Below are positions 39,987 to 48,317 of a stretch of DNA of 64,000 nucleotides, one piece after another. The notes below the pieces were generated by a model. It saw nothing but the letters and a program-made list of their open reading frames with translations, was not told where the DNA came from and made no database searches. A program made the position numbers and the translations under genes. This DNA is from Altererythrobacter ishigakiensis (GTDB lineage: Bacteria > Pseudomonadota > Alphaproteobacteria > Sphingomonadales > Sphingomonadaceae): NCBI RefSeq assembly GCF_001663155.1, contig NZ_CP015963.1, positions 1,512,001 through 1,576,000 of the forward strand, given 5' to 3'. The first letter of the stretch is position 1, and the number at the start of each line of letters is the position of its first letter.

Positions 39987-40864
39987 AATATCGACCAGTC
40001 ACCATTCACCATACGCTGAGCGAGTCGGAAACCCGCACGGGAATAAGCGCTGCGCACGCGGGCTTCCTGAGTTTCGAGCAGGCCCGCCAGCAGGACACTG
40101 CCACCTGGCGTTATCGATGCTGCAAAATCGGGCGCGAGCTCGACCAATGGGCCTGCCAGAATGTTCGCGATCAGCAGATCATAGGGTCCGCGTGCCTGCA
40201 GCAGTTCGTCTTCCATCCCGTCTGCAATCACCATGGTCAGCTCGCCGCGATCAGCGCCCATAGTGACCTTGTTGAGTGTCGCATTGTCCGCGACGACACC
40301 GGCGCAAACATCATCGATGTCCGATGCAGTGGCAAATGCGCCCTTCCACAGATGTATCGCGGCAAAGGCGAGCAGGCCGGTACCTGTGCCGATATCCGCG
40401 ATATTGCGGGCGACCAGACCTGTTCGCTTCATGGTGTCGAGCATGGCCAAACATCCGGCGGTTGTCTCATGTTGGCCGGTGCCGAAGGCCTGACTCGCGG
40501 GAATGGCGAAATTGATCGCATCCTCAACGGGAGGATGGTTGGGAGTGTGAACGTAGAAGCGACCTGCACGGATCGGATCGACGCCTTGCTGGCTAAGCGT
40601 AAGCCAGTCCTCATCCGGGAGTTTCTCGACTTCGAAGATCGGCGCGACGTTGCCGAACAGGTTTGAGATCACGAGCTTTTGCGCGGCGTCGGGTTCTGAT
40701 GGATACCAGGCTTCCAGCACCCATTCGTCCGGCCGGTCTTCCGAAATCTCACGCCCGGAAATGACGACCTCTGGGTCCCAATCGTCGATCTCTTCATGCA
40801 CCAGTAGAGCCGCCTGAATCACTGGCTTTGACGCGTATGCCGACAGCTTCCAGCTTTCGCTCAT
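39962..40864 (-). CDS. prmA: Ribosomal protein L11 methyltransferase
   Basis: SAM-dependent methyltransferase that modifies ribosomal protein bL11/uL11. The 300-residue protein has an N-terminal substrate-recognition domain (1-95), linker, and a C-terminal methyltransferase domain with FGTGQHETTAGCL, IADIGTGTGLLAFAA (motif I), ASDIDDVCAGVVADN and LLIANILAGPLVELAP (NILA motif, typical of PrmA). Its ATG overlaps the lactamase-like gene stop by four bases (ATGA), indicating coupling. Confidence 0.95.
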   Translation of the reverse strand: MSESWKLSAYASKPVIQAALLVHEEIDDWDPEVVISGREISEDRPDEWVLEAWYPSEPDAAQKLVISNLFGNVAPIFEVEKLPDEDWLTLSQQGVDPIRAGRFYVHTPNHPPVEDAINFAIPASQAFGTGQHETTAGCLAMLDTMKRTGLVARNIADIGTGTGLLAFAAIHLWKGAFATASDIDDVCAGVVADNATLNKVTMGADRGELTMVIADGMEDELLQARGPYDLLIANILAGPLVELAPDFAASITPGGSVLLAGLLETQEARVRSAYSRAGFRLAQRMVNGDWSILWLRKRRI

Positions 40865-41787
40865 TCAGTTGCGCTCGCTTCGCGTTCGAGGCGTGCATTG
40901 AGGCGGCGTTCGACCGCGTCAGCATAGGCGACGCATGAAACTTCGCCGATCAAACTGCCCGCGCCTGCACGTTTGATCATGTTGCTGGCTGACGGATGAG
41001 GGGTCAGCAGCATATCGCATTTGCTTCCGCTGAATTCACGCAGGCGAGCAATGCCTTTGCGGAATGTCGCCACATATTCGGGGTGATCAGTAAATCTGTA
41101 GTTGTCGGCGCTGACCGGGCTCAGGCTGTCGGCATAAACGATACTAAGGCAATCATCGGCTTCACAACTTTTCCATTGCCAGCTCATCGCGCCAAGCGTG
41201 TGACCCGGCGTGGCGATTGATGTGACCTTGGTATTGCCGACGTTCAGCACCCCACCGTCCGCGACAACGCGAATATCGCCGGTGACCGGCGTCATGGGAT
41301 CGTGCAACCCGGCTTGTGGATCGCGCGGATTGTCGGCGCCTGTTCGCAAGAATGGCGCGGCCTCGGTGCTTGTATAGACAGTCGCTCGGCTCAGCTTCTG
41401 AAGACGGTTGAGACCGCCGACATGGTCGTAATGCTCGTGGCTAGTTAGGATCGCTTGAACGTCGTCGATCGAAAAACCAAGTGCGGCGATATTGTCTTCG
41501 ACGACTTTCGATCCACCTTCCGTACCGCTGTCGATCAGCACGTGCCCATTTGGGCCCGCGATAAGGATGGCGGCAATCCCGCATGTTCCGACGTAGTACG
41601 TATCGCCGTGAATGCGGAACGGGGAGGCCGGCTTCTCCCATTCGTCCCACCTCTCGCACTCCGTCGCAAACCTCGCGTTTTCGCCTGAGATATCGGATGA
41701 GTTGGCGACCGCAGCATCAGGCTGCGCAAAGCTTTGCGCGCACGCAGCCATTATCATGCACGATGCGAGAATTGCTCTAACGAACAT
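40861..41787 (-). CDS. Subclass B3 metallo-beta-lactamase homologue
   Basis: Exported zinc hydrolase of 308 residues. After an N-terminal signal sequence (MFVRAILASCMIMAACAQSF; type I cleavage near FAQ, or lipidation at MAAC) comes FRIHGDTYYVGTCGIAAILI, typical of B3 enzymes. All zinc ligands are present: HEHYDH (His117, His119, Asp121, His122), His196 in PGHTLG and His264 in PHPSAS. This fits a beta-lactam hydrolase, but lactonase or other MBL-fold roles cannot be excluded. GGAG is six bases before the ATG at 41787, which overlaps the upstream SDR gene by 11 bases. It is embedded in a housekeeping operon, so probably an ancestral chromosomal gene. Confidence 0.85.
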   Translation of the reverse strand: MFVRAILASCMIMAACAQSFAQPDAAVANSSDISGENARFATECERWDEWEKPASPFRIHGDTYYVGTCGIAAILIAGPNGHVLIDSGTEGGSKVVEDNIAALGFSIDDVQAILTSHEHYDHVGGLNRLQKLSRATVYTSTEAAPFLRTGADNPRDPQAGLHDPMTPVTGDIRVVADGGVLNVGNTKVTSIATPGHTLGAMSWQWKSCEADDCLSIVYADSLSPVSADNYRFTDHPEYVATFRKGIARLREFSGSKCDMLLTPHPSASNMIKRAGAGSLIGEVSCVAYADAVERRLNARLEREASATE

Positions 41788-42487
41788 AACTTGCTCCATT
41801 GGCGTCGATAACCGCGCCGGTCATGCTTTCGGGCGCATCAAGCGCGCAAAATTCGATTATCCGTGCAATTTCTTCCGGCTCTGCGACCCGGCCCAGCGGA
41901 ATATCGCGCAACAGGCCTTCGCCACCTCGGCTTTCCAGATAATCTCCCGCCATCGCCGTATCGGTGAAGCCCGGCGTAATCGCAAAGCTGACGATCCGCT
42001 CAGCCGCATAGCCTCGCGCTATGGTCTTGTGCATCGCGAGCATTCCGCCCTTGGCTGCCGCATAGTGCCAATGTGCAGGCGAATCGCCGCGATAGCCTGC
42101 GCGGCTCGCGACATGAACGATTCGTCCCGGAACGCCGCGTTCTTGCCAATGACGTAACGCGAAACGTGAAAGCTGGGCAGTCGCGGTCAAATTGATCCTC
42201 AGCGTCTCTTCCCACCCGTCGAGCCATTCGATGTCCGACGATTCGAGCGGTGTCGCGTTGAACAGCCCGGCATTGTTGACCAGCACATCCACTTCGCCGC
42301 CTGCGCGATTTAGAGCCTCTTCCCACAACATTTGCGGGGCGGACGGCTCTGTAAAGTCAGCCGCAACTGTGTCCGCATCGATTGCACGGGTAGCGTGGCC
42401 GATCACTTTAGCGCCGCGTTTTTCCAGCGCTTCGCGCGCAGCAGCTCCGATTCCACGGCTCGATCCAGTTAGGAGAATTGCACTCAT
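41777..42487 (-). CDS. SDR family oxidoreductase
   Basis: Short-chain dehydrogenase of 236 residues: cofactor motif TGSSRGIG (7-14), NNAG, Ser in VASRAGY, catalytic YAAAK, and end AVIDANGASYVR. FabG-like in form; substrate unknown. First gene of the minus-strand operon leading to the lactamase homologue and prmA. Divergent from sdhC with a 107-bp gap that should hold both promoters. Confidence 0.87.
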   Translation of the reverse strand: MSAILLTGSSRGIGAAAREALEKRGAKVIGHATRAIDADTVAADFTEPSAPQMLWEEALNRAGGEVDVLVNNAGLFNATPLESSDIEWLDGWEETLRINLTATAQLSRFALRHWQERGVPGRIVHVASRAGYRGDSPAHWHYAAAKGGMLAMHKTIARGYAAERIVSFAITPGFTDTAMAGDYLESRGGEGLLRDIPLGRVAEPEEIARIIEFCALDAPESMTGAVIDANGASYVR

Positions 42488-42594
42488 TCGAACACCTATC
42501 CGAAACTTTGCGGGCCAAGTCGAGTGCTCACCGCTTGCACCACGCTGTCAGCACGCTAAGTGGGGGCGCAACAGGGATAACTGGAAAAGACTCC

Positions 42595-42978
42595 ATGGCG
42601 AATAACAGACCGCTTTCACCGCACCTTCAGATATGGAAATGGGGCCCGCATATGCTCGTCTCGATCCTTCATCGCATCAGCGGAGACGGAATGGCGTTGG
42701 TCGGGTTGTTTGTGCTGGTATGGTGGCTGGGTGCGCTGGCTAGCGGCCCAGACTACTATGAAACTTTCGCCGGGCTGATGACGAGCGTTCCAGGCTATGT
42801 TGTTCTGGTAGGCCTTAGCTGGGCCTTTTTCACGCATCTGATGAGCGGTCTCAGGCACTTCGTGCTGGATATCGGCGCTGGCTACGAACTCAACGCCAAC
42901 AAGTTTTGGTCGATCGCGTCTCCGCTAATCGCCATTCTCCTGACAGCGGGCTTCTGGGCCCTCATCCTCAACAAATAA
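42595..42978 (+). CDS. sdhC: Succinate dehydrogenase cytochrome b556 subunit
   Basis: Membrane anchor of complex II, 127 residues, three membrane segments (about 30-50, 60-80, 105-125). Seen: RPLSPHLQIWKW, SILHRISGDGMALVG (Ser and Arg of the quinone site) and HLMSGLRHFVLD with the likely haem ligand His. The frame extends to 42478, but the conserved start MANNRPLSPHL begins at 42595, preceded by GGAAAAGA. First of sdhC-sdhD-sdhA. Confidence 0.95.
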   Translation: MANNRPLSPHLQIWKWGPHMLVSILHRISGDGMALVGLFVLVWWLGALASGPDYYETFAGLMTSVPGYVVLVGLSWAFFTHLMSGLRHFVLDIGAGYELNANKFWSIASPLIAILLTAGFWALILNK

Positions 42979-42990
42979 GAGATCTGACGC

Positions 42991-43377
42991 ATGGGTAACG
43001 GAACCTCACTCGGAAAGGTGCGCGGGCTTGGCTCAGCGCATGAGGGCGCGCATCATTGGCTGGTGCAGCGCTTCACTGCGATTGGCAATCTCGTGCTTAG
43101 TATCTGGTTGATTGCCAGCATCATCGGATTGCCCGATCTCAGCTATTCCACGGTCAGCAAATGGCTTGCGCAGCCAGTATCCGCGACGGCCATGATCCTG
43201 CTTGTGATCAGCACGTTCTGGCACGCCCGCCTTGGCCTGCAGGTTCTGATTGAAGATTACTTGCACAACTCAGGCACCAAGTTTGCTGCGCTCGCGGCGC
43301 TCAACCTTGCCGTGATCGGCGGCGGTGCCTTCGCCATTTTCTCTGTTGCCAGCCTTGCCTTTGGAGGGGCCGCCTGA
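42991..43377 (+). CDS. sdhD: Succinate dehydrogenase membrane anchor subunit
   Basis: Second membrane anchor of complex II, 128 residues with three membrane segments. Seen: [17 protein letters not shown] near the start and [16 protein letters not shown], which holds the haem/quinone region. Starts 12 bases after sdhC; its stop overlaps the sdhA start by one base (TGATG), which couples their translation. Confidence 0.94.
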   Translation: MGNGTSLGKVRGLGSAHEGAHHWLVQRFTAIGNLVLSIWLIASIIGLPDLSYSTVSKWLAQPVSATAMILLVISTFWHARLGLQVLIEDYLHNSGTKFAALAALNLAVIGGGAFAIFSVASLAFGGAA

Positions 43378-45200
43378 TGGCCGACACCTCGGACTATAAG
43401 ATTATCGATCATACCTATGACGTTGTGGTTGTGGGGGCGGGCGGTTCTGGCCTGCGCGCAACCATGGGCGCAGCTGAAGCAGGCTTGAAGACCGCGAACA
43501 TCACCAAGGTGTTCCCGACGCGCAGCCACACTGTGGCGGCGCAAGGCGGCATCGCTGCATCGCTGGGCAACAACACACCGGATCACTGGTCATGGCATAT
43601 GTATGACACGGTGAAGGGCGCAGACTGGCTGGGTGACCAGGACGCGATTGAATATCTTGCGCGCGAAGCCCCGGCGGCGGTTTACGAGCTGGAGCACGCA
43701 GGCGTGCCTTTCAGCCGCAACGAAGATGGCACCATTTACCAGCGTCCGTTTGGCGGCCACATGCAGAATATGGGCGAAGGCCCACCGGTGCAGCGTACTT
43801 GTGCCGCGGCTGACCGTACTGGCCACGCCATGCTGCACGCGCTCTATCAGCAGAGCCTGAAGTATGACGCGGACTTCTTCATCGAATATTTCGCGCTCGA
43901 CCTGATCATGGCGGGCGAGGGCGCTGACCGCAAATGCGTGGGCGTGACTGCGATGTGTCTGGATGATGGCACGATCCACCGCTTCCGCGCGCAATCAGTC
44001 GTGCTGGCAACCGGCGGTTATGGCCGCTGCTACTTCACCGCGACTTCTGCGCATACCTGCACCGGCGATGGCGGGGGCATGGTGCTGCGCGCTGGACTGC
44101 CGCTGCAGGACATGGAGTTTGTCCAGTTCCACCCGACCGGAATTTACGGCGCGGGCGTACTCATTACAGAGGGTGCACGCGGCGAGGGCGGTTATCTGAC
44201 CAATAGTGAAGGCGAGCGCTTTATGGAGCGATACGCTCCGAGCGCTAAGGACCTTGCATCGCGCGACGTTGTGTCTCGATCGATGGCGCTGGAAATGCGC
44301 GAAGGGCGCGGTGTTGGCGACGACGGTGACCACATCTATCTGCATCTCGATCACATCGATCCGAAGGTGCTGGGCGAACGCCTGCCGGGCATCACGGAAA
44401 GCGGCAAGATCTTTGCTGGTGTTGACCTGACGCGTGAACCGCTGCCGGTGACGCCCACGGTGCACTACAACATGGGCGGCATCCCCTGTAACTATCACGG
44501 GCAGGTGGTGACACTCGGCCCCGACGGCGATCCCGATCATGTTGTGCCGGGTCTCTATGCCGTTGGCGAAGCGGCCTGTGTGTCGGTTCACGGCGCAAAC
44601 CGCTTGGGCTCGAACTCGCTGATCGACTTGGTGGTATTTGGACGTGCGACGGGTCTGCACCTGAAGGAAAACACCAAAGCGAATGCGAAGCAGGACGAGC
44701 TGCCTGCCGACAGCATGGATATGACGCTGGCTCGCCTCGATCATTTCCGTCATGCTGATGGCGGAACGCCAACTGCTGAACTGCGCCGCGATATGCAGCA
44801 GACCATGCAAGCGCATGCCGCTGTGTTCCGCGACAGCAAGCTGATGGCTGAAGGTGTCGAGAAGCTGACTCAGATCAACAAGCGGATGGAGGACGTGAAA
44901 GTCCACGACCGCTCGCTTATCTGGAACAGCGATCTCATCGAAACGCTTGAGCTCGACAACTTGATGGCGCAGTCTGTGGTGACCATGGCGTCAGCTGAAA
45001 ACCGCAAGGAAAGCCGCGGCGCGCACGCGCATGAGGACTTCCCCGATCGCGACGATGCGAACTGGATGAAGCACACCATCGCGTGGTTCGAAGGCTGGGG
45101 CGGCAACGGCGGCGGCGTGAAGATCGACTACCGTCCGGTGCACGAATACACGCTCACTGACGATGCCGAATACATCAAGCCGAAGAAGCGGGTGTATTGA
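43377..45200 (+). CDS. sdhA: Succinate dehydrogenase flavoprotein subunit
   Basis: Catalytic FAD subunit of complex II, oxidising succinate to fumarate. The 607-residue protein has [20 protein letters not shown] for FAD, the covalent FAD histidine in [12 protein letters not shown], the active site THYN..G-like [11 protein letters not shown], and [16 protein letters not shown]. The C-terminal [11 protein letters not shown] and [19 protein letters not shown] end is normal. No sdhB follows in this window; the next gene is an unrelated peptidase. Confidence 0.98.
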   Translation: MADTSDYKIIDHTYDVVVVGAGGSGLRATMGAAEAGLKTANITKVFPTRSHTVAAQGGIAASLGNNTPDHWSWHMYDTVKGADWLGDQDAIEYLAREAPAAVYELEHAGVPFSRNEDGTIYQRPFGGHMQNMGEGPPVQRTCAAADRTGHAMLHALYQQSLKYDADFFIEYFALDLIMAGEGADRKCVGVTAMCLDDGTIHRFRAQSVVLATGGYGRCYFTATSAHTCTGDGGGMVLRAGLPLQDMEFVQFHPTGIYGAGVLITEGARGEGGYLTNSEGERFMERYAPSAKDLASRDVVSRSMALEMREGRGVGDDGDHIYLHLDHIDPKVLGERLPGITESGKIFAGVDLTREPLPVTPTVHYNMGGIPCNYHGQVVTLGPDGDPDHVVPGLYAVGEAACVSVHGANRLGSNSLIDLVVFGRATGLHLKENTKANAKQDELPADSMDMTLARLDHFRHADGGTPTAELRRDMQQTMQAHAAVFRDSKLMAEGVEKLTQINKRMEDVKVHDRSLIWNSDLIETLELDNLMAQSVVTMASAENRKESRGAHAHEDFPDRDDANWMKHTIAWFEGWGGNGGGVKIDYRPVHEYTLTDDAEYIKPKKRVY

Positions 45201-45241
45201 TGGCTTGACCATATGCGCGTTGCAAGGCAGCTTTCGAGTTG

Positions 45242-46234
45242 ATGAAGCGGGGCGCATTTCTTCTTCTAGGTATGGCAGCAGCGGTGGCGTTTGCTGCGCC
45301 CGCCCTCGCGCAGAGCACTCCGCCGCAACCAGACAACACCGCCTCCACCCATAGCGCCGGATGGCCAGGGCTGGGATCAGGTTCCACTCCACAGGAAGTC
45401 CAGCAAAGCCTCGAGCAAGGGCCGGAGCTTAATCGCAACTTGTCGGCACGCGAGATGCTTGCACAAAGACGCAGGCTTGATGCCGCGCTCCGCGGCCTCG
45501 CGTCCGAGCGGGCAGGCCTAGCCGATGTCTACGTCATTTCGATCGCGCTCGACAGCGATCCGGTGTTCGCCCGCGAGGCACGCGAAGTCGGCAAGGTACT
45601 TGAGCGGCGCTACAACGCGCCAGACCGGACGCTGGTTCTCGCTGGGCCGGATGGTGAAGATGACGGTTTACCGCATGGTTCGATTAGCGCGCTTCTGATC
45701 GCGCTCGCCAGCGTGGCAGAGAAGATGGACACATCTGAAGATGTGTTGGTGCTCTATTCAACGAGTCACGGTCTGCCGCAGGGCTTGGCCTATCATTACA
45801 ACGACGATGGCTATGGTATTCTCTCGCCCACGCTGATGAGAGATACGCTCGCTGAACTGGGTATCGAAAAGCGCCTGCTGCTGATTTCGGCTTGTTATTC
45901 GGGGATTTTCGTGCCCGCGTTGGCAAGCGACAACACGGCGATCATCACCGCGTCAGCTGAAAATCGCACTTCGTTTGGGTGTCAGCCGGACAATGACTGG
46001 ACATTTTTTGGAGACGCGCTGATCAATCGTGCAATGCGTAAGCCGCACGCACTGCTGATGGCGCATCGCGAGGCGACACTCTCAATCGCCGATTGGGAAT
46101 CGCGCATGCGGCTGCCAGCTTCACTTCCGCAAGCGCGGATCGGCAATGCGGCGATGAGCTGGCTGAGCGCAATCGAAGCGAACATCCCGCAAATGGCAAC
46201 CGCGCCGGTTGGAAAGCCCGCAATGGGGGAATGA
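45242..46234 (+). CDS. Exported C13 (legumain-like) family peptidase
   Basis: A 330-residue protein with a signal peptide (cleavage near ALAQS) and the C13 peptidase catalytic dyad: His176 in LYSTSHGLPQG and Cys218 in LISACYSGIFVP, on a caspase-like fold that usually cuts after Asn or Asp. Upstream residues 60-170 form a helical region with LASERAGLADVYVISIALDSD before the catalytic strand. The ATG at 45242 lies 42 bases after sdhA on the same strand, so read-through from the sdh operon is possible. Its substrates are unknown. Confidence 0.85.
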   Translation: MKRGAFLLLGMAAAVAFAAPALAQSTPPQPDNTASTHSAGWPGLGSGSTPQEVQQSLEQGPELNRNLSAREMLAQRRRLDAALRGLASERAGLADVYVISIALDSDPVFAREAREVGKVLERRYNAPDRTLVLAGPDGEDDGLPHGSISALLIALASVAEKMDTSEDVLVLYSTSHGLPQGLAYHYNDDGYGILSPTLMRDTLAELGIEKRLLLISACYSGIFVPALASDNTAIITASAENRTSFGCQPDNDWTFFGDALINRAMRKPHALLMAHREATLSIADWESRMRLPASLPQARIGNAAMSWLSAIEANIPQMATAPVGKPAMGE

Positions 46235-46237
46235 GCC

Positions 46238-47779
46238 CTAGTTTTCCGGGGTCGCTCTTCGCACATTCACGATCTCGATCGGCTTTGCGAGCATCTGACC
46301 TTTCAGAAAGCCTTCGCCCTTGTCAGGGTCGGTGTCGCGCGCGTGGATTGCATGCACCACATTCATCCCGTCGATGACGTAGCCAAACACAGCGAAGCCG
46401 GGGCGGCGGTCAGGGTCGTCTGAATCGGGAACAGCATCCAGTCCGCTTTGATCACGGATCATGATCGAGAAATCGCCGGTTGCTGTACCCGGCTCGAAGC
46501 GAGCCATAGATAGTGCGCCATTCGTATGGCTGAGGCCGGTCTCATTGGTCGGCTCATGCGCGATTCCATCCAAGATCCGGCGAGGATCGTTTTGCGTGCC
46601 GCACTGCAGAAAACCACTCGGTTCCTGCCCGAAGGTCACGCGCATTGCCCGATAGCACCTCGTGTTGTCGTACCGGTCCTCGTCCACATAGCGCAGGAAG
46701 TTGGCGGCCGTGATCGGCGCGCGTTCAGTCTCCAACGACACGGTGATGTCGCCCATTGTTGTTTCCAGCACTACCACCTCGGTTGCGTAAACCTTCGGCG
46801 GGACGCCCGGAGCGGTCGCGGCGCGCTCGCTCACTTCGAACTTCATCAGCAGCGTGCGTTGATCATCGGAAAAATTGTTGTCCGAGATGATATAGAGATA
46901 CGTCTTGCCGCCTTCCTCGCGCACGGTAATCCCTTCGAAATTATCGATGGTTCGCGATGTGTCCCATTCGGCCAGTGTTTCGGTCAGCCCGTCCGGCCCC
47001 ATCGCGACAATTGCGGTGGCATTGCCCAATTCGCGCGACCAGCTGCGGAACAGTACGAAGCACACCCCATTGCTGGCGCAATCGGCATCGGTCGGCACAC
47101 CGCCGCGTTCGGCCAGCAGGGGAGGGGGCTCAAGCTCGAAACTCAAAACCCCTCTGCCGTTGTTAATAACGCAATTGGGTTTCGGTCCTTTCACCCACTC
47201 GCCGCAAGCGAGCCATCCATCACTGGTAGCAGCAAGTGTTTCCAAACCACTGTTTGATGGGGCATCCACAACCAAAAGGCCGGGGTCATCTGCGGGTGTG
47301 CTCGCCGCTTGATCGAAGGCGGCGTAGCGCCAAACGCGGTGGTCCTGTTCGAAAGCGACCAGCCATGCACCATCGCCTGTTCGGGTAAGCGCTTCGGCAT
47401 CACCCTCACTTTTTCCGCGCAATCGCTTGCCGCGCTCATCCAGCAACTCGCCCTTGGAAATCTCGATCAGGTCGATCAGTTGATCACCGATCTCGTCGGT
47501 TTCGATTGTCAGCCAATGACCATCATCGCTTACCGCATAGAGCAGGCCGTCATGCCAATCGATGCCGGAAACTCCACCAATCTCCAGCTCGCCCGGCTCA
47601 ATCTCCAACCCTCCACGATAAGACAACTCTCCGAGTGTAGTGTTCTCAGCGTCACTCTCATCTAGTGCGACCGGCAAGGTCTGAGGCATCACTGTTCCGG
47701 TGGCGGAAGAGGGCGCATGGATAGCAATCGCTGCCGCTGCAGCGCCAATTCCGAGTGCAAGGCCCAGTCTCCACGTCAT
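46238..47779 (-). CDS. Phytase-like domain fused to cyclophilin-type PPIase
   Basis: A 513-residue exported protein with an N-terminal membrane segment or signal (about 5-25). Residues about 45-335 match the phytase-like 'esterase-like activity' beta-propeller (GGVSGIDWHDGLLYAVSDD, SGLETLAATSDGWLACGE, NFEGITVREEGGKTYLYIIS). Residues about 345-505 form a cyclophilin-type peptidyl-prolyl isomerase domain (VLETTMGDITVSLETERAPITAANFLRYV, FLQCGTQNDPRRIL, FAVFGYVIDGMNVV). The reading frame is continuous through the junction. The PPIase part has a weak match to the usual RVxxxFMxQ pattern (RVTFGQEPSGFLQ), so activity is uncertain. Convergent with the C13 peptidase gene. Confidence 0.8.
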   Translation of the reverse strand: MTWRLGLALGIGAAAAAIAIHAPSSATGTVMPQTLPVALDESDAENTTLGELSYRGGLEIEPGELEIGGVSGIDWHDGLLYAVSDDGHWLTIETDEIGDQLIDLIEISKGELLDERGKRLRGKSEGDAEALTRTGDGAWLVAFEQDHRVWRYAAFDQAASTPADDPGLLVVDAPSNSGLETLAATSDGWLACGEWVKGPKPNCVINNGRGVLSFELEPPPLLAERGGVPTDADCASNGVCFVLFRSWSRELGNATAIVAMGPDGLTETLAEWDTSRTIDNFEGITVREEGGKTYLYIISDNNFSDDQRTLLMKFEVSERAATAPGVPPKVYATEVVVLETTMGDITVSLETERAPITAANFLRYVDEDRYDNTRCYRAMRVTFGQEPSGFLQCGTQNDPRRILDGIAHEPTNETGLSHTNGALSMARFEPGTATGDFSIMIRDQSGLDAVPDSDDPDRRPGFAVFGYVIDGMNVVHAIHARDTDPDKGEGFLKGQMLAKPIEIVNVRRATPEN

Positions 47780-47856
47780 TCGTCCATGGTGATCTGTCGC
47801 TCGCAGAGTTTCAACCCCTGTCTTGCCTTGTTAATACAGGCTTCATGTTTACATTC

Positions 47857-47873
47857 GTAGTCGATATGACTAC
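47857..47873. promoter_or_regulatory. Candidate BlaI-type operator
   Basis: A perfect inverted repeat GTAGTC-GATAT-GACTAC (17 bases) lies 55-71 bases upstream of the BlaI-family gene, in the gap between it and the divergent phytase/PPIase gene. BlaI/MecI repressors bind dyads of TACA/TGTA type near their own promoters, and the arms GAC TAC and GTA GTC fit that pattern. Candidate by position and symmetry only. Confidence 0.55.
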
Positions 47874-47927
47874 AGGCGTAAACGTAACGCTACGATCGAG
47901 TTTTCTGGCACCTTAGGGAGGATGCAA

Positions 47928-48317
47928 ATGGGACGGGGTGATACTGCCAGGCCTGAACGGATTAGCGAAGCGGAGCATGCGGTCATGGAAGTGCTATGGG
48001 ACAAGAATCCGGCGACCGCGGCAGATGTTTCGAACGCGTTGGCTGACGAGCGCGGTTGGAGCCTGGCTACCGTCAAAACATTGTTGGGGCGCTTGGTTCA
48101 TAAGAACGCGATATCCGCCAGCCCGGACGGACGGCGTTATCTCTACGCGCCACTGATCGCGCGGTCTGACTACATCGGAACCGAGAGTAAGCGGTTGGTT
48201 GACCGGCTGTTTGGAGGTCGCGCTGCCTCATTGGTGGCGCATCTGGCCGACCAGGAGGCGCTGACCGAGGACGATCTCACTGAAATCGAAGCCCTGCTGA
48301 AGGAGCTGAAGCGATGA
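47928..48317 (+). CDS. blaI: BlaI/MecI/CopY family transcriptional repressor
   Basis: Winged-helix repressor of 129 residues that would be a dimer on its own promoter. Seen: ISEAEHAVMEVLWDKNPATAADV at the start of the helix-turn-helix, WSLATVKTLLGRLVHKNAI (recognition helix), and a C-terminal dimerisation part with LLKELKR. The ATG at 47928 is chosen because AGGGAGG is six bases upstream; ATG 47922 is too close to it. Its stop overlaps the M56 peptidase start (ATGATGA), the typical blaI-blaR1 arrangement. Confidence 0.9.
   Translation: MGRGDTARPERISEAEHAVMEVLWDKNPATAADVSNALADERGWSLATVKTLLGRLVHKNAISASPDGRRYLYAPLIARSDYIGTESKRLVDRLFGGRAASLVAHLADQEALTEDDLTEIEALLKELKR

Noticed and set aside
46526..47257. 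Plus-strand frame of 243 codons
   Set aside because: Antisense to the phytase-like/PPIase gene, which has recognisable domains on the other strand.
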